Shown: piece after piece, positions 12,754 to 16,072 of the stretch
How positions within the stretch are numbered: the stretch's first letter is position 1
How the letters are laid out: each line of letters opens with the position of its first letter
Source of the DNA: an uncultured Bacteroidota bacterium
GTDB lineage: Bacteria; Bacteroidota; Rhodothermia; Rhodothermales; UBA10348
DNA length: 16,072 bases
Assembly (NCBI GenBank): GCA_937893205.1
Contig: CALBJU010000180.1
Location: 1 to 16,072 of the forward strand
Direction: 5' to 3'
The notes under the pieces: generated by a model
What the model was told of the DNA's origin: nothing
The model's input: only the letters and a program-made list of their open reading frames with translations
Databases searched by the model: none
Program-made: the position numbers and the translations under genes

Positions 12754-15456
12754 ATGAAAAAAGCATCCTTCACGCTGGTCTGCATGGCCATCATGACGCT
12801 ATCTGCCTGCCAGGCTCCGACTGCGCCACCTGCTTCTTTCATCCTGGCGGAGTCCGACCTTGCTGATTACGAGCTCCGACTGGACCACGCCGGGTTAATA
12901 GCGGATTCGAGCCGGGGGTCCTATAACAAAGGGATGGTGACCTACCGAACGACCTGCTATGCGTGTCATGGAGATGTCGGGCACCCAGGGTCCATACCCA
13001 CGTCCAGGAAATTCTGGGAGGAAGCATTCAAGAACGGTTCCGATCCCTTCGCCCAATACCAAACGCTGACCCGTGGCTTCGGGCTTATGCCGCCCCAGGT
13101 CCGACTGTCGCCCCGGGAGAAGTACGATGTCCTCCACTTCATCCGGGAGGAGTTCATCAGAGAGCACAACCCCGATCAGTATTTCGAGATCACGGACGAC
13201 TGGCTCGGCAGCCTTCCCGGGGGCGATACGCTCGGCCCGGATCCCCAGCCATACCGGCCATGGGCGGAGATGGATTATGGCGATTTCCTGATCCGGACGT
13301 ACGAGCTGGCAAACTCAGACGACCCGCCAAGAGGTATCTCAGGAGGAGGGGCTCCCCTGCCCAATGAGGATTTTCGAGACGTTAACTTTGCCTACAAGGG
13401 CATCGCCATCCGATTGAATGAGGGCGAGGGCGGTGTCGCTGCAGGAAACGCGTTCGTTCTGTTTGACCACGACCTTCTGCGTTTCACGGGTTTTTGGACC
13501 GGCGAGGGGTTTATCGATTATCAGGATATTTTGCTCAATGACCGCCACAACATCTTCCCCCGCACGGTTGGAAGCATTGAGTTTGAAAACCCCATTACCC
13601 CAGGATGGGCCAATCCTGAGACTGGTGATTTTGAGGATCCTCGCTTTGTAGCAGTGGATGGCCGTCCATTCGGGCCATTGCCCAAAGCGTGGGCGCATTA
13701 CAAAGGGCTGTACTATCACGGCGATCGGGTGGTGCTGAAGTATACCGTAGCTGATGCCGAGGTCCTGGAAACGTATGATCTGGAAAGCGAGGCTCCCGCT
13801 GCGGTCATCAGCAGATCGCTGAATATTACGGCCTCTTCTACCGCGTTGAAGATGCGAATTGCTCCAATGGGCGTGGCTGTCCACCTGGTCGGAACGGATG
13901 TGCGGCTGGTTATAGAGAATGGCTTCAACGTCCTGACCGTCCCGGCCAATACCTCCGTGCGGGCAAAATTGTGGATGTCGGCGAGCGAAAATGTGGATCT
14001 GGAGCTGAAAGCGGCCGGGGGCGATCCACCAGCCGACCTCTACCAGTATACCCGCGGCGGACCTACGCACTATCCTGAAATTCTCACGACACCCATCCTC
14101 GAGGGCAATGCCGACGGCGCCTACGCGGTCGATGTGCTGAGTCTCCCGATGGACAATCCCTGGAAAAGTCGGATGCGTCCAACCGGTATCGATTTCCTCG
14201 AGGGAGGAGATCAGGCGGTTGTGAGCACCATTGATGGAGAGGTATGGAAAGTAAAGGGGATCACGGGGCGCAAAGGAACGATGAGCTGGCAGCGGATCGC
14301 CACCGGACTATTTCAGCCCCTGGGAATTAAATATCACGAGGGCAACATCTACGTGGGGTGCCGGGATCAGATTGTGATTCTCCGCGATCTGAATGGCGAC
14401 GGTGAAACGGATTTTTACGAGAGCTTCAACAGCGACCATCAGGTGACCGAGCACTTCCATGAGTTCGCGATGGGGCTGCAGACCGATCCAGATGGGAATT
14501 TTTATTACGCCAAAAGCGCCCGCCATGCACGCACTCCGCTCGTCCCGCATCACGGCACATTGATAAAAGTGAGCCCGGATGGAAGCTCATCGAAAATAAT
14601 TGCAACAGGATTTCGAGCAGCCAACGGAGTTGCGGTAAACCCGGATGGCTCCTTCATCGTCACCGACCAGGAAGGGCACTGGAATCCGATGAACCGGGTC
14701 AACTGGGTGGAAGAAGGCGATTTTTACGGAAACATGTACGGCTACGGTGCGCCGGCCGATTCTTCCGACGAAGCTATGGTTCAGCCACTCCTGTGGATTG
14801 ATCAAAAATATGATCGCTCCCCAGCGGAATTGGTCTGGGCTGAGAGCGACAAGTGGGGACCGCTGAATGGGCACCTGCTGAGCCTGTCCTATGGCTATGG
14901 CAAGATTTTCGTCGTTCTGCCGCAGTTCATGGAAGATACCAAGCAAGGCGGCATCGTTGAACTGCCGGTTCCAGACTTTCCAACCGGCATCATTCGAGCC
15001 CGAATGAATCCCGATGACGGTCAGCTCTACGTACTGGGCATGTCCGCGTGGGCCACCAATCAGGTCATCCAGGTGGGTGGCCTCTACCGGGTTCGATACA
15101 CCGGCAATGACCTACATCTTCCAATCGAGCTGAAGGCATTGAGCTCCGGAATTGAGCTCACGTTTTCGTCGCGACTGGATGAAGCTGTCGCCGAAGATCC
15201 AGGCCGATACACCATCACGACCTGGGCTCTCAAAAGAACCCGGAATTATGGCTCTGACCGATACAATACCCGGGAGCTAGCCATCGATCAAGTGACTCTG
15301 TCCGATGACGGTAAAACCGTTCTGATTCAGCTGTCCGATATCGAACCCACGTGGATTATGGAGATCAAGTATTCGCTTGAGGACGGGGACGGAACGGCGT
15401 TTGACGGGGTGGTGCAGAACACCATTTACGAGCTTGAGAACGACCCTCCGATGTAG
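12754..15456 (+). CDS. Cytochrome c / DUF6797-like / beta-propeller lipoprotein
   Basis: This 900-residue exported lipoprotein (lipobox LSAC, Cys19) is of the multidomain kind met in Bacteroidota and Planctomycetota-type bacteria. Residues about 55-135 are a mono-haem cytochrome c domain: CYACH at 68-72 and Met112 in GLMPPQ as likely sixth ligand. Residues about 170-345 resemble DUF6797 (RDVNFAYKGIAIRLN, VLFDHDLLRFTGFWTGEGFIDYQ, PLPKAWAHYKGLYYHGDRVVLKY). Residues about 465-790 form a beta-propeller of the glucose/sorbosone-dehydrogenase type (RPTGIDFLEGGDQAVVSTIDGEVWKV, a Ca-binding-like DLNGDGETD at 545-553, VTDQEGHWNPMNRVNWV). The tail (about 795-895) looks Ig-like. An envelope redox enzyme passing electrons from an oxidised substrate to the haem is a plausible inference; the substrate is unknown. 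It is transcribed alone, with no clear ribosome-binding site. Confidence 0.88.
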   Translation: MKKASFTLVCMAIMTLSACQAPTAPPASFILAESDLADYELRLDHAGLIADSSRGSYNKGMVTYRTTCYACHGDVGHPGSIPTSRKFWEEAFKNGSDPFAQYQTLTRGFGLMPPQVRLSPREKYDVLHFIREEFIREHNPDQYFEITDDWLGSLPGGDTLGPDPQPYRPWAEMDYGDFLIRTYELANSDDPPRGISGGGAPLPNEDFRDVNFAYKGIAIRLNEGEGGVAAGNAFVLFDHDLLRFTGFWTGEGFIDYQDILLNDRHNIFPRTVGSIEFENPITPGWANPETGDFEDPRFVAVDGRPFGPLPKAWAHYKGLYYHGDRVVLKYTVADAEVLETYDLESEAPAAVISRSLNITASSTALKMRIAPMGVAVHLVGTDVRLVIENGFNVLTVPANTSVRAKLWMSASENVDLELKAAGGDPPADLYQYTRGGPTHYPEILTTPILEGNADGAYAVDVLSLPMDNPWKSRMRPTGIDFLEGGDQAVVSTIDGEVWKVKGITGRKGTMSWQRIATGLFQPLGIKYHEGNIYVGCRDQIVILRDLNGDGETDFYESFNSDHQVTEHFHEFAMGLQTDPDGNFYYAKSARHARTPLVPHHGTLIKVSPDGSSSKIIATGFRAANGVAVNPDGSFIVTDQEGHWNPMNRVNWVEEGDFYGNMYGYGAPADSSDEAMVQPLLWIDQKYDRSPAELVWAESDKWGPLNGHLLSLSYGYGKIFVVLPQFMEDTKQGGIVELPVPDFPTGIIRARMNPDDGQLYVLGMSAWATNQVIQVGGLYRVRYTGNDLHLPIELKALSSGIELTFSSRLDEAVAEDPGRYTITTWALKRTRNYGSDRYNTRELAIDQVTLSDDGKTVLIQLSDIEPTWIMEIKYSLEDGDGTAFDGVVQNTIYELENDPPM

Positions 15457-15490
15457 TGGCTGCGTTCAGCCTGATGTGGATGGCCAGCAC

Positions 15491-15530
15491 AAAAAAATAC
15501 CCTGACTCTATGGCGAACATAGAGCCAGGG
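15491..15530 (-). terminator. Intrinsic terminator of ssrA
   Basis: Read on the minus strand, CCCTGGCTCTATG pairs with CATAGAGTCAGGG across a 5-base loop: 13 base pairs including one G-U (15500-15512 with 15518-15530). A TATTTTTTT tract follows (complement of the A-run at 15491-15497). It lies 7 bases beyond the tmRNA 3' end. The stem may also stop rightward transcripts from the cytochrome gene (stop at 15456), although no T-run follows on that strand. Confidence 0.88.
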
Positions 15531-15537
15531 ACTTAAA

Positions 15538-15919
15538 TGGTGGAGATGCCGGGAGTCGAACCCGGGTCCGAATGGTTGCCCAGTCAGGCGTCTACGTGTG
15601 TAGTCGACCTACTCATTCTCGCGCACTACCGAGGCCGGTCGTCAAAGGCCAGAAGTGCGTAAAGGCTGATTGAGTTTTGGTGACGCTTATTCAGCCGGCA
15701 TGGCGTCCCCTATTCTATCAAAGTTGATGCCCTATCAGCCGCCGATAGACAGGCAGGCTGGAGGACAGATAGCAAGGCCTAAATCGTATACGACTTAAGC
15801 GGCCATCGCGAATGCGTAATCATTTGCATTTGTCGTTTTCTGGCGAGATTTACGAGCATACCAGAAAGCTCGACACGCGACCTGCTTTTCAATCCACCCG
15901 TCGAAGCCGTGTCATCCCC
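15538..15919 (-). ncRNA. ssrA: Transfer-messenger RNA (tmRNA)
   Basis: tmRNA rescues stalled ribosomes by acting as alanyl-tRNA and then as template for a degradation tag, working with SmpB. The 5' end GGGGATGACACGGCTTCGAC (from 15919 downward) and the 3' end GGTTCGACTCCCGGCATCTC then CACCA (ending at 15538) are diagnostic. The acceptor stem GGGGATG/CATCTCC has seven pairs, one of them G-U, and CCA is encoded. The T-arm has GGTTCGA in its loop. The 382-base length is normal for a one-piece tmRNA. The tag frame is at 15827-15795, and a strong terminator lies just past the 3' end. A resume codon and tag are visible, but the pseudoknots were not folded in detail. Confidence 0.97.
15795..15827 (-). 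other. tmRNA proteolysis-tag reading frame, ANDYAFAMAA
   Basis: Within ssrA, GCA at 15827-15825 begins a frame encoding Ala-Asn-Asp-Tyr-Ala-Phe-Ala-Met-Ala-Ala and ends at TAA (15797-15795). The AND start and AMAA end are typical of degradation tags recognised by ClpXP. The exact resume codon is inferred by analogy with known tags, since GCA follows an AAAACGACAAAT leader. Confidence 0.88.
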
Positions 15920-16072
15920 ATATTTGTAAAGAACATTTCACGCGCGAGGTTGGATTCGCGCCAATAAACTACTTTTCGAGCCCAAAAGGCACCAAAAGCA
16001 GACGTTATACACCGCGGGAAGGGTAAACGCCCGCCCTTAATCTAGTATCGTCCCCTTTTTGTTTCAGAAAAG

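Noticed and set aside
12563..12757. GTG-initiated 64-residue frame overlapping the lipoprotein start as ATGA
   Set aside because: The product has no recognisable motif or hydrophobic pattern, no ribosome-binding site was seen, and the ATGA overlap can arise by chance. It was kept only as context for the smaller alternative frame.
13339..14070. 243-codon minus-strand frame opposite the cytochrome lipoprotein gene
   Set aside because: It is antisense to clear DUF6797-like motifs. Its long openness reflects codon bias of the real gene; there is no domain and no ribosome-binding site.
16014..16038. Possible hairpin (GCGGG/CCCGC, with competing AAGGG/CCCTT) near the right edge
   Set aside because: Two mutually exclusive short stems, with no T-run at the right distance and no gene visible to end or start there.

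Overview
The window reads as a chromosomal segment of a moderately G+C, Gram-negative bacterium from the Bacteroidota/Rhodothermota/Balneolota side of the tree. This is inferred from a HmuY-type haem lipoprotein next to a TonB-dependent receptor, a CBM9/DUF5916 outer-membrane-type protein, a cytochrome c/DUF6797/beta-propeller lipoprotein, an MnmA with a Bacteroidota-like 'CCTLESMNDAR' segment, and a tmRNA tag ending in AMAA. No mobile element, CRISPR array, rRNA or tRNA gene was seen.

Layout. (1) Positions 1-1480, minus strand: the N-terminal three quarters of mnmA (tRNA 2-thiouridylase, running off the left edge), translationally coupled by an ATGA overlap to an upstream MerR-type helix-turn-helix regulator with an all-helical C-terminal half. 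(2) 1481-1597: an AT-rich divergent control region with repeated TGATAGT motifs. (3) 1598-5164, plus strand: a haem-acquisition cluster made of a HmuR-like TonB receptor, a HmuY-like haem-binding lipoprotein and an unassigned seven-helix membrane protein. (4) 5245-7220, plus: aroQ (type II 3-dehydroquinate dehydratase) coupled by ATGA to a Wzx/MATE-like polysaccharide flippase. (5) 7155-7945, minus: a decayed, frameshifted gene, possibly a beta-propeller protein, whose tail runs antisense into the flippase gene; beyond it lies a strong hairpin terminator that points rightward. (6) 8057-10387, minus: a CBM9-like/DUF5916 protein. (7) 10523-12419, minus: a tight three-gene operon of split thiamine-diphosphate (ThDP) decarboxylase subunits alpha and beta (ComD/ComE-like) followed by a cyclase-family metal hydrolase. 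(8) 12420-12753: a divergent intergenic region with a nested inverted repeat and one possible very small membrane-protein ORF. (9) 12754-15456, plus: a 900-residue lipoprotein with one CxxCH haem site, a DUF6797-like region and a beta-propeller. (10) 15491-15919, minus: ssrA (tmRNA) with tag ANDYAFAMAA and its own intrinsic terminator. The last 150 bases hold nothing I can assign with confidence.

Working together: region 3 can be read as a haem-capture pathway, with HmuY binding haem at the surface and passing it to the receptor; the divergent regulator is a candidate controller. Region 7 looks like a small catabolic or biosynthetic module acting on an unidentified 2-oxo acid plus an amide, ester or cyclic substrate. 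The most promising candidates for undescribed biology are the ThDP-decarboxylase/cyclase operon, the seven-helix protein attached to the HmuR/HmuY genes, and the cytochrome-propeller lipoprotein.
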